Of a stretch of DNA of 64,000 bases, positions 1-14,632 are shown in pieces (position 1 is the first letter of the stretch; the number at the start of each line of letters is the position of its first letter). The DNA is from Branchiostoma floridae. Taxonomy: Eukaryota; Chordata; Leptocardii; Amphioxiformes; Branchiostomatidae. The stretch is from NCBI RefSeq assembly GCF_000003815.2, contig NC_049989.1, forward strand, positions 17,586,144-17,650,143, written 5' to 3'. A program made the position numbers and the translations under genes. A model generated the notes under the pieces. It worked only from the letters and a program-made list of their open reading frames with translations. It was not told where the DNA came from and did no database searches.

Positions 1-1589
<1,589 letters not shown>

Positions 1590-3829
1590 TTACATCCACA
1601 TTTGGCATTCCTCAAGTTCATTCAACACATTCATGCTTCAAAGTCTTAAGACTCCCTTCTTGCCCAAAGTGGCCAGAAGAAAGAGAGAAGATTCCCAATA
1701 AACATGTAGGAACAGAAAGCCATGTAGCATTTCTACCACAACCTTGACCACAAGTCTGTAAATGTATTTCTTACTTATTAAGATGCTGATATTCTTACAG
1801 TATATATCTATTATAGGTTTCTTTAAGCATTTTCTCAGGTGCATTATACAACCTACAAGTAGCTCTAATCAGCCATCGGCACCTAGACTCTAGATGAAAA
1901 GCTGTGCATGTGTCTGAATGTATTGAAATAAGTGACACAAACTAATAGTAATAAATAAGCATATCCAAAGCAGCACAGTAACAAAGAAAAGCGGCTTCAT
2001 AGTACTTCAGGCTCTTATCTTATTACATATTGTCAAGCTTGATTTGCCTTCTTTCAAACATCTTGTCATTAGATACAGCTATGCTGGGTAAGAACAAGTC
2101 AGAATTTCATTGTATACAAATGTATATAAATGATCATATCTTGTAATATGACACCAGGAATCAAATCGGTGGCCTCTTGATCTCATATCCACTAATGGCT
2201 TGCCCACTTGGTAATTTGATACCACAAATGTCCAATTACACTAAATGGTTTTTTTGACTTACATGGACAAAAACCTAATCTGAAAGTACCATGCTATTTT
2301 TAAACCGATTGTTAAAGAACTTTAACAACTGGCCAGGACATCCTGCCATGAATATAAAAATGTATACATATATGCTGTTGAGTGAGGGGATAGGAAAGAG
2401 CAAGGCGTCATCAAAATGGGTGTATCAACAACGGGGTACCCGAAACTGTCACAATTAGGGGGCTCATTCTGCCGTCGTGCGTCATCGGAAAACGTCGCTA
2501 CAGCCTCGTTACACACGAGATGGAAAACTGTGTCAATTCCAATCAAGTGTCGGGCAAACTGAAGATTGCTGCAAATTACTTCTGATGGCTAGTGTTCTAA
2601 AAATGGAAACACCCCCAACCAGCTGGCAGCAAATTGTACTCCCTGGGTTTGGAAATTGGAACTGTGGCAAATAATTGTCGGCTTGAATAATCATTGATGA
2701 TAAAGCAAAGTAATAACAATTTTTGTACATCCAATTGAAAGGAAACCCTTTTACATCATTTCTTCTGTTCTCAGAAACAATTCTTCATGAAATTAGGCAA
2801 GGCATGCACAACTCTGCGGTTAACATTGGACATTGCCATTGTCTGTATTTCCTTGATAGAGGCTCTTTCAGAAAGTGAAACTTTGATTGCCAAAGTTCTC
2901 TATACACAGTCGCATCTTTTCTACAGCATAATGCAATGGGTACTGCCAGTAACTGTTGGTGAGACATTTTCAATCTGCAAAGCTCTGATAGTTCCTTTAT
3001 TTTTCAACATACTGTGGTCTTGGTACTTGTTACAAACTTACAACCAAAGATCATAATGAAGAGAACTTGACATAATAAAAAAGTGCCACTATTCTATAGT
3101 ACGGATCCTTAATGCTGGATTCCTACATGTAAAGTAACCAAACCAACAGGATATTGCACACTGTTTTTCAGAATCTGTCATGATGTTTTGAAGTCCATTT
3201 TACAACGTGTAAAATGCCTTGAATATAATAAAATCCAGGTGCGTTATAGCTATAAAACGTTGACTGCATTTTTCTGTTTATCGTCGAGGCGTAAGGGGAT
3301 AAAAAAATCCCGCATAATCATCATACAAACACCCGATTGCTCATGAATAGTTCATTACTCATCAAAATTTCATGACGGTTTGTTTCTGAAAAATTAGACA
3401 ATAAGTCTGCCAATACATTTTCATCTACAAATGTCAAACACATCATTTTGACACCTTGGAACAGCATCGTCTAACTATTTAAACACCCACTATTCAGGAA
3501 CCAATCATAAAGGTGGATGGAAAGGAGGGGTAAAGTTAGAAGACATTTGTACCCAAATTCTCAGCCTAAAGAGCTTCCTGGTCCTTCCCTATTATCTTCT
3601 CTTTAGAATCAGCCCTGATTAGCATCTCAGACAACCAGGAAAAAAGGAACTCTGAACATTTCAGCTATTTATTCTATCAGAACTATCAAAAACAGACGCA
3701 AAAGCCACCAAAAAATGTAGAGAAGAGAAGGAGATGATTTTAATATCTCCATAATATCTCCTAGGACGGAAATTTCCTTGTTGGGACAAAAAAAATGATT
3801 TTCCTCCATCTGTCCCGAAAATGACATGA

Positions 3830-3956
3830 GGAAAATTTAAGAAGTTAAACCCTTCCCGCGCCTGATGGCGCAGAAGGCGGCGCCCATCTCTGTTTCCTTA
3901 GCCCTGGGCCACACAATGCAATCACTATATGTACAGCAGGGGGCTAGGCCACTGGT
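3830..3956 (-). mobile_element. SINE-like retroposon with 11-bp target-site duplication
   Basis: An element of about 127 bases flanked by identical AAATGACATGA at 3819-3829 and 3957-3967. Read on the minus strand it starts near CAGTGGCCTAGCCCCCTGCTG, passes through GGCCCAGGGCTAA and GAAACAGAGATGGGC, and ends GGAAGGGTTTAACTTC followed by an A/T-rich tail. A second copy with its own duplication lies at 53771-53904. Length, tail and variable-length duplication fit a SINE; I could not place pol III A and B boxes confidently. Confidence 0.7.
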
Positions 3957-5067
3957 AAATGACATGAAGCTGTTGAAAATATACTTTCATCAGCTTAAAA
4001 TAACATAGTTTACCATAAAAATCAACAACATTGGCTCTCAAACAATGAGTGGGAAGGGAAAGATTCTAAGCCCTGATTTATGTACTCCTTGATTCTATTA
4101 GAACTATCAAAAACAAATGCAAAACCTATCCACAAACATTTTTTTTTTAAAGAAACATCAAGCCAAACTTTGCATATTTTAGACTCAGGTGAGATAACAC
4201 CATAGAAGTAGAAACATTGGCACGCAACGTTTGTAATCTTATAAACTCAGTTTGGTGATAATTGCTTTCTTATGTTTCAACATGTATGTATTATGTTCTC
4301 TGTACACTGTTATGTGAATGTTAATAAAGGTAAACAGAAACAGAAAAGAAAAGAGATGATTTTGATTTATGTACTCCGTGTAAAAAGGAGATCAGTTGTG
4401 CATCCCATGCTGGGATCCAAGGATGTCCTGAAGGAAAACTTGGATAAGTTCCAAATCCCTCCCAGGTCAGGGATGCAGCTGGCTACCCAACAATCAGGCC
4501 AGAAGGCCGCACCAGCAGATAATATCATTGATTCTCTGACATTTTTAGAAGCACATTAGGAAGTAGTCAAGACGAAAACAAAAGGGCTGGGAGGGAAAAC
4601 ACAACAGCATCTGGCTATTATCAGCCTGGGAAATCCTGTGTACCAATCAATCTACACAACTTTTCCTTCAGCAAGTTACCCAATGTAATTCGTCCAGACG
4701 TACCAGTATATGTTATCTCTCCATGTGCAATAGTACTCGACTGTACAAACACTAGTCTTAGTACTTGACAAATGTACTATTGTTGTTGTTGTTTTTAATA
4801 AAAAAAAAGGCAGTTGGCCAAGTATGCAATAAAAACAAACAATACAAAAAAAATTTCCTTCAGCAACTTATCTTTACAAACGTAACAACGCAATCAACAT
4901 TTAAAATACTTTTCAACAATTGTATTAAATAACCTTTCTGGAGGTAACAATCTACAATTATCTTAATTCTTAGTCAGGATAAACTTGTTCTCAAACTAGA
5001 TCTCTTTTGCATATCAATTCAAAGCTAAGAATAGTAAGATATAAAAACTTCCCCCAACAAGATCGCT

Positions 5068-5160
5068 CTAATCTCCAAGCAGATCCTACGGTAGCATAAG
5101 ATAGTATCAAGTTACTTGAGTATCTTATTACGTGGATGTCTAACCTTCATCAATGTGCCA
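5068..5160. repeat. Fragments of two dispersed repeat families
   Basis: 5068-5112 is a reverse copy of the 'GATACTATCTTATGCCACC..ATCTGCTTGGAGATTA' family seen at 41555, 42815 and 53550. 5130-5157 (GTGGATGTCTAACCTTCATC) is the 3' tail seen in the Penelope-like fragments at 7198, 27095 and 30876. Confidence 0.55.
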
Positions 5161-5988
5161 TAATCTTTATCCCGAGTTCTGCATCTAAATTATAGTTACT
5201 AGATGTTGTATAACTGAATATTGTGTTTAATAATTCATAGCGTAATATCCTCCGCAATTTTCATAGATGAACATAGATATATTTAATGGATGGCCTTCAT
5301 GAAACATGGAAAAGTAATTGTTGCCAGGATTTCTAAGTAATCTTACACTGATTACAAGGTAGGCATGTCTATACAAGAAATTAACTTGTGGAGCAATTAC
5401 ACTAATTACTTTCAGGTTACGTAAATGCCATTAAAGGTGATTTGATTTTTGCGGTATGAAGAAAATGGAGAGTTCGTTGTTACTTTTTTAATTCTAAGTT
5501 GAAACAAAATGGTTAGGCAAGTAGATGAAAGAACAAGCATCTTAACAGTGTTTTTAAGTTTGCGGTGAAGAAGTTAATGCACAAACTATGAGCATTATTT
5601 AAGTCACTGCAAAAAATGTTAAATTTAGTTTCAGCCCTGCTTACATGTGGTACCTGTTTGAATTGATGATTTTTTCTACCACAATATCTGTGACGCACTT
5701 CAACTTGACGGAAAACTCTCCCGCACATGCACGTACAGCAAGCCCTTTTTAGTTTGAGTCAACTGGAACGTGTAATTTCTATTACCCCTACTTCCGTCTC
5801 CTGCTGCTTTTAAAGGCCAAGGAATCGAATGTGGGACCGAATCTAATCCATTTCTGGATGAGCTTTGAATATTGCATTCCCATGAAAATTGTCCTGACTG
5901 CAACAAAGTGCAGGTTTTACTTCACTCCCTTCCTGGAACTTCATACATGTCGATTTATTACCATCACCAAGAATTTTATGTTTTCTAC

Positions 5989-6262
5989 TGTGTGTGTGTG
6001 TGCTTGTATGTGTTTGTGAGTGAGTGAGTGTGTGTGTGAGTGTGTATGTCTGTATGTATATGTTTGTGCGTTTGCATGTGTGTATGTGTGTGTGTGAGTG
6101 TATATGTTTGTATGTTTGTATGTATGTGAGTGTGTCTGTGTATGTGAGTGTGTGTATGTGTGTGTGTGTGTATGCAAGTGTGTGTATGCAAGTGCGTGCG
6201 TGCGTGCGTGTGTGTGTGTGTGTGTGTGTGCAAGTGTGTGTGTGTGTGCGCATGCATGTATG
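5989..6262. repeat. TG-rich microsatellite
   Basis: About 270 bases of (TG)n with interspersed TATG, CAAG and GCG variants. The long open frames through it (Cys/Val or Thr/His repeats) are artefacts of the dinucleotide. Lies in SERCA intron 4. Confidence 0.95.
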
Positions 6263-7085
6263 GGAGCATGAATGAATTCTCATGATTTTTGTTCCTGTCT
6301 TGTTTTTTGGACAGAAAAGGACTGCACAGGTCATACCTTGGTTTAAAAAAAAGTCTATCCTTAGTTCTCTAAATGTTCAACAATCTACAAACACCCAATG
6401 AGTGTTCCAGTGGTACAGTACTGAACAGACATTTATGACCAACCAAAGTCAATCTTGGCAGATAGCAACATGCGATATAATTCTTGGCCATGACTGAAGG
6501 TGCTGGAAATGGTCCAGGAATTCTGTACCACCATCTAGAAAGGTCTGAATCCGGTCTGATTAGGATGAAAAGACGCTCCTGTTGACATTTTATGTACACA
6601 ACCAAAACACTACAGTACATCATGAAATCTAGACCTTCTCGGTAAACTTTTCTTAGAGGCAGGCAAAGGATCACCTCACTTGTTGTGTAGGCAAGTCTTG
6701 TTGGTTTATGTTAGTTTTCACTGTGTGGTTTTCATGGTGAACTCTAAACTTTGAATTGATATTAATTGTTTCCTACTGCAAACTTAAAACACTGCAAAAA
6801 CCACTAAAGTCTTTGCCCTTCTACCATCAAATTGAGCCGCCACCAAGAAATGAAGGAATATACAGTATTTAGTCCAGAAAGACTTTTGCAATGTAGAGAA
6901 TACAGACGACTGGCTAAGACCCCTATACCGTTTGGAACTGACGTCACTGGTATAAATTATAAATCACACTAACAGTAGACTCGTTGTTGTTACTTTTAAT
7001 TGCAAATATCTCACGTAAACCTTGTCCCTTAGTAGTCTCAGATCACATCTAAAAATGTGTGGCAGTCAGGTAAAAACTTTTCAAA

Positions 7086-7225
7086 ATAGTGCTAGTGACG
7101 CTGAAGAAGAGTGATGGATGTCACTCGAAACGTTCGGAAGGAAATATCTGTTTTTAATCTAGTTGTAAAGATTGAATTGTATTTTAATATTGTTTACCTG
7201 GATGTCTAACCTTCACAAACTTTCC
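7086..7225 (+). mobile_element. Penelope-like retroelement fragment with hammerhead-like core
   Basis: 7101-7131 reads CTGAAGAA, then the hairpin GAGTGA-TGGATG-TCACTC, then GAAAC. The fragment continues through a T-rich stretch to TTACCTGGATGTCTAACCTTCA. Related copies with the same TGGATG loop but different paired stems occur at 34.5, 48.3 and 50.06 kb. Assignment to Penelope-like elements rests on the known presence of hammerhead motifs in that class and is inference; no reverse transcriptase is visible. Confidence 0.5.
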
Positions 7226-7936
7226 AAAATAGTTATGTACAACAGGAAAACTGGTAATTTTGCCATTTACGTAAGGCTTCCCATGTTGTTAATGTCAGCT
7301 GGAGGGTAGCCTGTCAGATTGTCAATTACGTCCATCTATCAACCGCACAATTCAATTTCCTCCGACTAAACACATTTGGTATTCGCTCTGACAAAAATAG
7401 ATCTCACTTTGGAGTCGTGGGGAGATTGAAATTGAAAACTCAAAAATTCGCTTTGAGAAATGTTTGTAGATTCATCGTGTGTCCTTTACTTTAAGCTCAC
7501 ATATTTCAATCAACACACAGTTGTAACCGTATTTTCTCGAATCAAGTGCGCACTTTAAAAAAACTTTTTGAAATTCAAAAGCTGCAAGTAGTGGGTGTGT
7601 ACATTGTAGTTACTTAAGTATTTCCATTTTACGTTTCAGTCATACAGATTTGCGCGAGACTTGCCCAAATCGGTGGGGGGTTGAGGGGGGTTGTTCCGTA
7701 CTTAGATCAGGTATCTTTGTTTCCTGTCATTACAAACACCTGAAAAAGCTCAGCTGTTTATCACCTATTTCACTGAACAGTTACGTAAGACAAGTTACTT
7801 ATAACTGTATTTTGTTGACTTTTTTTAACTTTTCAAAATTCAAAACCTGCAAGTAAATGTTTACAAATTTGGGGGTGTAGTTTTACTTGAGTTTTTCCAT
7901 TTTACATTTCAGTCCCACAGACTTGTCTGAGACTTA

Positions 7937-8302
7937 GGCCCAATCTACACACAGTTTTTACCGATATCTGTGGAGATGTCGGGAGGGATCTAGAACGTAG
8001 GGGGCCGGACACCCATGGCGCTTGCAGTCATAAACATATATGATATAGCGCGATTTTCCAAATGGCGTTATATGCTAATGAGCCTTCCCGAAGTCGGGAA
8101 GCATCTACACGCGCGCTAAGCTGTCGGGGACCCCTGCTAAGCTATCGGTAAGGTATCGTACGAATGGTCCGGACCTTTCGGGAGAAATTTTCCCGATATC
8201 GTAATGGCAATATAGTAGTTCCATCCAGACGATGAAAAAAAAGCTGTCGGCGAGAGGTTGTAGGCTCGCCGATATCAGGAAAAACTGTGTGTAGATCGTG
8301 CC
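7937..8302. mobile_element. PIF/Harbinger-like MITE
   Basis: About 366 bases bounded by inverted repeats of about 32 bases (left GGCCCAATCTACACACAG; right end the complement of GGCACGATCTACACACAG, running to GATATC). Both ends are flanked by TTA (7934-7936 and 8303-8305), the 3-bp duplication typical of PIF/Harbinger transposons. The interior is GC-rich with further self-complementary pieces and no open frame of note. Confidence 0.7.
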
Positions 8303-9956
8303 TTAGATCAGGCACCTACATGTATGTTCCCTGTCATTATGGACACCTGCAAAAACTCTTCTTCATTACAAAATACATCTACTGACAAATGGGTGTGCTT
8401 TAAAATGGCCTCAAGATTATTCCACGGAACTGTTACAAAAGTACTATCATTTACTGCCGTCTGTTTATCTTCAAATGTACGTATGTGTTGGCCCCCAATA
8501 TCAGCTACGCTGCCTGAGTTTGCCATGTATTGCATTGTGTGCAATTTCAATTATCTAAAATTAAAATAAAATCTTGCATATGTTTTCTTGAAAGAAAAAG
8601 CAGGGTATGATCTGAACTTTTATCAAAAGACCAAGTGATATGTGTCATTTTGAAGAAATTGTTAAATCTACAGCTTCAGTTCGCCAACATGGATCTACCA
8701 CAAGTACAAATGTATCTGAGAGTTGCATGTACATGTACTAGCGTACACCAAAGGGCAATTAATCCTCTCCCCATTCCTTTCAGGACCAAGATAGATCACC
8801 AAATCCCCTTGAAGTAAGAGTAATGAAGGAGGGCCTCGGTAATTTGGCGGGGTTAACAACTGAACCCCGATTCAGTCCCAGCCTGCGGGGTGAGTCACGA
8901 ACAAGCAAACCAAATGTGTACCAACAGCCTGATCAATAATTAGCTACCCCTGGAAAGGGAGAGAGTGCCTGCCATGGTCGCGGCTCTGAATAACTTCTCA
9001 TGGATTTTCTAGCTGCCCCTTTTGGTTTTGTGAGATGGCAGGAAGGCAGCAGCAGCCTTGGCCTGCCTAATAAGCGTGCTGGGGGATGGAACCAAGGCGC
9101 ATGACTTTGGACTTCAATATCGGGAAGGATATCTTGATAGGCAACAGGCCAGGACAGTCGTTATTACATAACATTTAAAGACATTGCTATGGTTAATAAG
9201 AAATCAACTTGGACAACTCCAACTCTGAAAGTCCGTTCTCATGTCACTCCAATGAACTTGTCAAAAGGATCACAGTTGACAGTAATTTTACCAAATTGTG
9301 CCCTTGTCCTTTTTTTGGCTGAAACAGCACTAAACATGACATGTAATGCAAAAGTTCAAGGCAACATGCCCAATCACATCTAACATGAACATTCAGAGCC
9401 AACAAAAATATCTTAAAAGTGTACACTGTACTTATTTGAAAGCTGGTGAATGATTTACAACCTAAGGGCTGACTACGCACCATACAAGGATAATGCCATT
9501 GCTATGTGGTACATCCGGAGGTCAACTAGAGCATTTTCCTTCAGACACTGTGACTGTTTCCAACTCCCCCTTGTAACATGCTAACCAAGGCTGCACATCC
9601 AAGGCTACATAGACATTAGGGCTGTGTAACAGTACTGTGCCATAAAAATTGATTTGGTACAGGTCCAAAATACTTGATAATGAAGTACATGTACAAATGT
9701 ACCAGTACTGTACCGATATAAATCTAAACCAAGTATATGCTCCTTTTGTGACTGAAGATGAGCAAATCTTACCACAAACACTGAAATTTAGCCCTGGAAA
9801 AGACATAAAATACTGTGATGAAACTTAAAATCAGGGCCATCTTTAAAATTAAAATGATTTTAGTTTTCATCTCCCATGTAACCTAATGGTCTCATGTGAC
9901 ATTGTGGGAAGGTTTGCAGGAGCAAAATTATACTATTTATAGGGCCAAAACATTTG

Positions 9957-10284
9957 CAGGGCTCGAAATACTGGGTGCATGTGCACCCAGGTGCACCCAA
10001 ATTTGGAGCTGTGCACCCAATTATTTTCTCTGGGTTTCTTAGGTTTATGTACGTAAAGATATCAAAGTATACTTAGTATACATGTACATCATATTCTTGA
10101 CATCTAAGTGTTAGAAAGATAATAAAAATGTCTGTTGTTTAAGAATTTGATAGCTTGTAACTAAGTTTTATTACTAGGTTATTACTTTGATTTAAGTGGT
10201 GCACCCAAAAATTTTTTGGTGCACCCAATTTTTTAAGCTGGGTGTACCAGTGCACCTAATCCCAAAAATGAATTTCGAGCCCTG
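9957..10284. mobile_element. Inverted-repeat element with CAGGGCTCGAAAT ends (GTGCACCCA core)
   Basis: Begins CAGGGCTCGAAATA and ends in the complement, AATTTCGAGCCCTG. Inside, the motif GTGCACCCA is repeated several times near each end. Elements with similar ends but another core motif occur at 56885-57556, 62951-63284 and 63299-63627. Non-coding in appearance. Confidence 0.7.
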
Positions 10285-11534
10285 ATTTGCCAATGAGAAT
10301 CTCTAACTACCTTCGTTATGATTGGGTGACTAGAACATTTTAGTCTAACCTTTGACAAAGAACTCATTTGATGATCTGTGGGACCAAACAGTAATGTAGG
10401 AGGCAAGCAAGCGTGCCTTTCCTTCGAAAAGTAATATCAGACTTAACCAAGCAAAACAAAACAATCTTTTTCACATCACGATGTTTCACACATACATTTG
10501 CACGATCGCTATTGAAAGTCAAACAGATTTTGCATGATCACATTCATATGTACAGTTATCCTCAAAGCATTTGCATGTCTACAATTGCTTGTGAAAGTTT
10601 AAACCAGACTCAATATCAAATGTTGGCATCTTCCGATTAAATTAAATCGGTTGATGAACGTGACAAATTGCCAGCACTACATCATATTAACTTCATCAGT
10701 CAGAACCCAATCAGGAACAATCTACTGTACAATTTATGCACACTTTTAACATTCAAGATGCTGCTTAAGACTTTTCAAAGTCAAAATAGAAACATGTATA
10801 GTGCTTTCAGGGACATCTCTGCCTCTTGAAATTTTAAAAATGCTCCTCAAAACATTATAAGACGAAAGTTAAGCTAAAAGGACCCTCAGTAGATTTTACC
10901 TGAAATGTTTCCAGCCTATTCTTGTTGCAAAACATAACTTGTAGATGTGTTCATGTTTAGTACCTTGGGTGATAATTCCCTCATGAAGGCTTGAGGCCAT
11001 TATCTCTAGGTTCGGTAGCACCACTTGGTTCAAGGCAAACCACTTTGGTGTGTTCTCGATAAGCCCAAAAACATTCTCAGGGGTCTGGGCTGTGCAGAAA
11101 ATCCTTTATCTTTCACACTAAGGACTTGTAGCTTGTTAGATCTTTAACACACTCAACACCACTGGGTCCTTTACTTCAAGCAGGAAATCTTGTGCTAGTC
11201 GTATCTGTCAAGACTGATCAGCAAGATGATTTGGCAAAGTTAGACAGGGTTTGATTTGAAGCCATTCATTTAACAGTTGCCATTTCAGGACCAAGTCCAT
11301 TTCAAGAAGTCTACAATACAGATTGTATGGAAAGACTAAAAGTTTGATTACCAAAGTGTTTAAACATCATCTTTTACCAAATTTGAACCGAAAACTTGTC
11401 CCCAAATAAACATCTGACTTATTTACAGTTTGGCATCTGTGAGTAAAGCATTTGTACAATGTGAAGTCATTCAATGTCTCCTTGGAACATACATTTAACA
11501 CGTAAACCATTCATATTCAGTAACCTTGTACTAC

Positions 11535-11610
11535 CTTACTACTACTACTAGTGACCACCTCTGTATGAGGACCACTTGGCTATCATGGTCACTTTGCGGA
11601 GGTCCCTAAT
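11535..11610 (+). repeat. Dispersed repeat, 'GTGACCACCTC' family
   Basis: Contains AGTGACCACCTCTGTATGAGGACCAC and GGTCACTTTG. A related copy lies at 15263-15345 (AGTGACCACCTCTAGATAAG, then GGACCACCTGTCC). Both are in SERCA intron 4. Confidence 0.5.
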
Positions 11611-12779
11611 ATCTTTTTGAATGTCATTACAGGCAGGTTTGACCGTCCTTTGATAATGTATTCGTGAGTTCATTAAACCCATCTTCAAACACAGTGAAGG
11701 AATTGCTGGTTATTTTCTTGTGTGTTCGTTTGCATAAGGTGTTGTTACAAGGCAGGGCGAGCTGTTTAGACACACCTGAGCGGACTAGATGACGACAATG
11801 CTGACCCCAGGTCACCCCTAATGAAAGGGTTGTACACGTCATCGATAGGAAAGCAGCCCCACGAGGGAGGGAGCTCAGATCTAAGTTAGGACTTTTCTCA
11901 CAAAAAGAAAACTATTTTGGTGCAAGGTGAAGGATGGTTTGCCATGGTAATCTTTCTTCAAAATCCCTTTCTAGAACGCGAGAGGCCGCTGCATTTGATG
12001 TTTCCACAGCAAACGTTGCACCAGGGATTACACAAAGGAGGTGTAGTCGTATCAGCAGAGCAGTGCATTATGCAACTGTTTGTCTGCTGGTATCAGCTGA
12101 CTGTACCATTGAGGGGTATTTTCGGGGAACACACAATGCCCAACCCAAGCAATCATGCACAAAGCAACTATAAATAAATACAAGACCTACAGCTGGATGT
12201 GGTCTAACGTGGGACTGACACGTGGACTAAGGGAGGAAGCTGGTCTTTTGACCACTGTGACAATGGTTGCTACATTGTTACATGACAGAAATAGAAAATT
12301 TGACCAAGTTGTGTTCTATATATAACCTGTGACTTAAGTACTTAGCACACACGTGTATACTTGTGACATCACTCACTGACGTAAGTAATAGTTTTTGTGC
12401 TGATTCATTCTTTGGAGGAATTAGTTACTTGAAATATTGACTGTAAGAGTAATGACCTTTGCCCAAACAGGATGTCCAAATCAATATTGGAGTATTATGA
12501 CCAAACAGTTGCACAACAAGAACATGAAATCAACCAAACAAACTAGCTCCAATAACATTGAAACGACAGACATGCACGGAGTGCATATGAAACTAAAGGG
12601 CTACTTGGCCAATGTGACCACATTTTGGTGGTACCTTAGATAATTTCCTCCATTGACACGTGCACTAAGAATTTACTTCATGTTGCCTGCCCAAAATTTT
12701 TACTGCGCACCAAAATTTCTAGGTTAGGTACACCAACTTGTACTTATTCCTCCAAAAGCCTGAAACTTACTCTCTGGCA

Positions 12780-12994
12780 TGAGAGCTATCTGCAACTCAA
12801 AAAATACTAAAAATAGCATGTCCAGAACTCAAGATATCAAAACCGAAGTTCCCCTGCAATACCGTAACAAGCTGCTAGGAGTCCCAAAATCTAATGATTT
12901 CAAGGTCTCATCAAGACCTACTCACAAACCAAATATCAATACAATCCATCCAGCCATTCTATGTGTGTTATGCTTTTCATCAGACACACACACA
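12780..12994 (+). repeat. Dispersed repeat ending in a CA tail
   Basis: Contains CCCCTGCAATACCGTAACAAG, TCTAATGATTTCAAGG and CTCATCAAGACC, and ends CAGACACACACACACATATA. A second copy at about 31340-31512 shares GCAGTACCCTAACGAGC, TCTAATGATTTCGG and CAGACACACACACACG. The simple-sequence tail suggests a retroposon, but I did not find target-site duplications. Confidence 0.55.
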
Positions 12995-14153
12995 CATATA
13001 TGGTAAATAAGGTAATAAATTTCAAGCTGTTATCTCTCTTATTAATAGTAAATACTATACATTATTCCAAATGTGAGCCCAGATCACTCATACATGACTG
13101 TGCTGTTATCGATAATATTTTGTTGTTATGTGTGTAGCCTCATAGTATCATTGTTTCTAGACTATAGCTAGTACTAGTAGTCATTGGTTGCCATGCATTG
13201 TACCTTGTGCGATTGTTGAGCAATAAAATCATTCATTACATCATTCATCACTCAATTGCAAAGACACGGGCCCACATTGGCAGCCATTTTTGCTCTGTCC
13301 CCATTTGGAAGTAACCTCCACTGCCAAGTGGATCAAATAGTTTCGGGGTATTTTTAGCCCCCCCTCCCAATGCCACTGGGGCCAAAAATTTCTCCAGTAT
13401 TTGGGAGAATCGACCAAGAATGTTGATGACCGTTCCCTCTTTCTCTACTGACAGCCTTATAAAACTTATAGCAGTGTTTAATGAATGAAGGAATAAATGA
13501 AGACCCTTATTACACATTTTACTAATTTTTAGTCCAACTGAGCTAAGCAAAAGTCACAACAATTAAAGACATACACATGCTGATACAACTGTCTAAGTCT
13601 AGCATATAGCTTTGTCTTCTTGCTTTTTGGTAATGGTGAAAATGCAAGACTGTAGGATATTTCTATCAGTATCATTACCATACAATCTACAATGACATGC
13701 ATTTCATCTTCTACCTATCTGAGGTACAAAATTGACAGATTCTTTGTCCCTGTCAAGGTAGATTTAAAAAGTCTGTACATTCAGATTTCTTTTCATTTGC
13801 ACCTGTTATTGTTATGAATGTTAGTTACAGAGGTCTGAAAATAAATGTCCTTCAGACGCTGATGAATTGCAGGGATGATGTGGGCCACGCTCGAATCGAC
13901 TGATTGGTTCTGACCACCGTACCTCATTATCGTCTACCAAACGTCCAAAGGACGGCCACAGATAGGGATGGATACACTATAACCATCATGTATGTAGCAG
14001 GTAGACTCTTCTGAAACTTCTCTACTGCTTGCAGCCAATATCCATAATATCTTCTACTGAATGACATATCTAGTCTATACAACTGTTATTGCAACAAAAT
14101 GGGAAAGCTCCTACTGTTTCTTTCCTCAACGATATAGGCAAAATGCTGATATC

Positions 14154-14253
14154 NNNNNNNNNNNNNNNNNNNNNNNNNNNNNNNNNNNNNNNNNNNNNNN
14201 NNNNNNNNNNNNNNNNNNNNNNNNNNNNNNNNNNNNNNNNNNNNNNNNNNNNN
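14154..14253. other. Assembly gap (100 N)
   Basis: Exactly 100 unknown bases, a conventional placeholder for a gap of unknown size, inside SERCA intron 4. Confidence 0.99.
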
Positions 14254-14632
14254 CTTCCTGCATTGACTTTTGCGGGACAAACTTTGCAAAGTAAAATTCC
14301 CTCTGTTACAGACAGTGTTGTAAGGTTTATGAGGGGTCACAGGATTTTCCCCAAAAAGAAACACCCCTATGCTCATTGAAAGATAGTATCATACTCATAG
14401 GAGCCTAAATCACAGCACAGGGGCCTCCTCCCTACATTCAAACTGTGCTAGCTGGAACACTACCTTAGTGCCTGTCTCAAGTATAAGGGGCATTCTCGCC
14501 TTAGGAACTGTAACATGTTTAGGTGCATTGCTGTTCAATGGGGTGTGACAACTGATAACTGTGTGGCAGGAGGTCATCAGTGAAGCATACACACTTCACA
14601 GCTCGTCTAGCCACAAGATAAGGAACAGGCAA

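Noticed and set aside
5843-6334. Long Thr/His-rich and Cys/Val-rich open frames on both strands
   Set aside because: They are translations of the TG microsatellite, with no start context, conservation or neighbouring exon structure.
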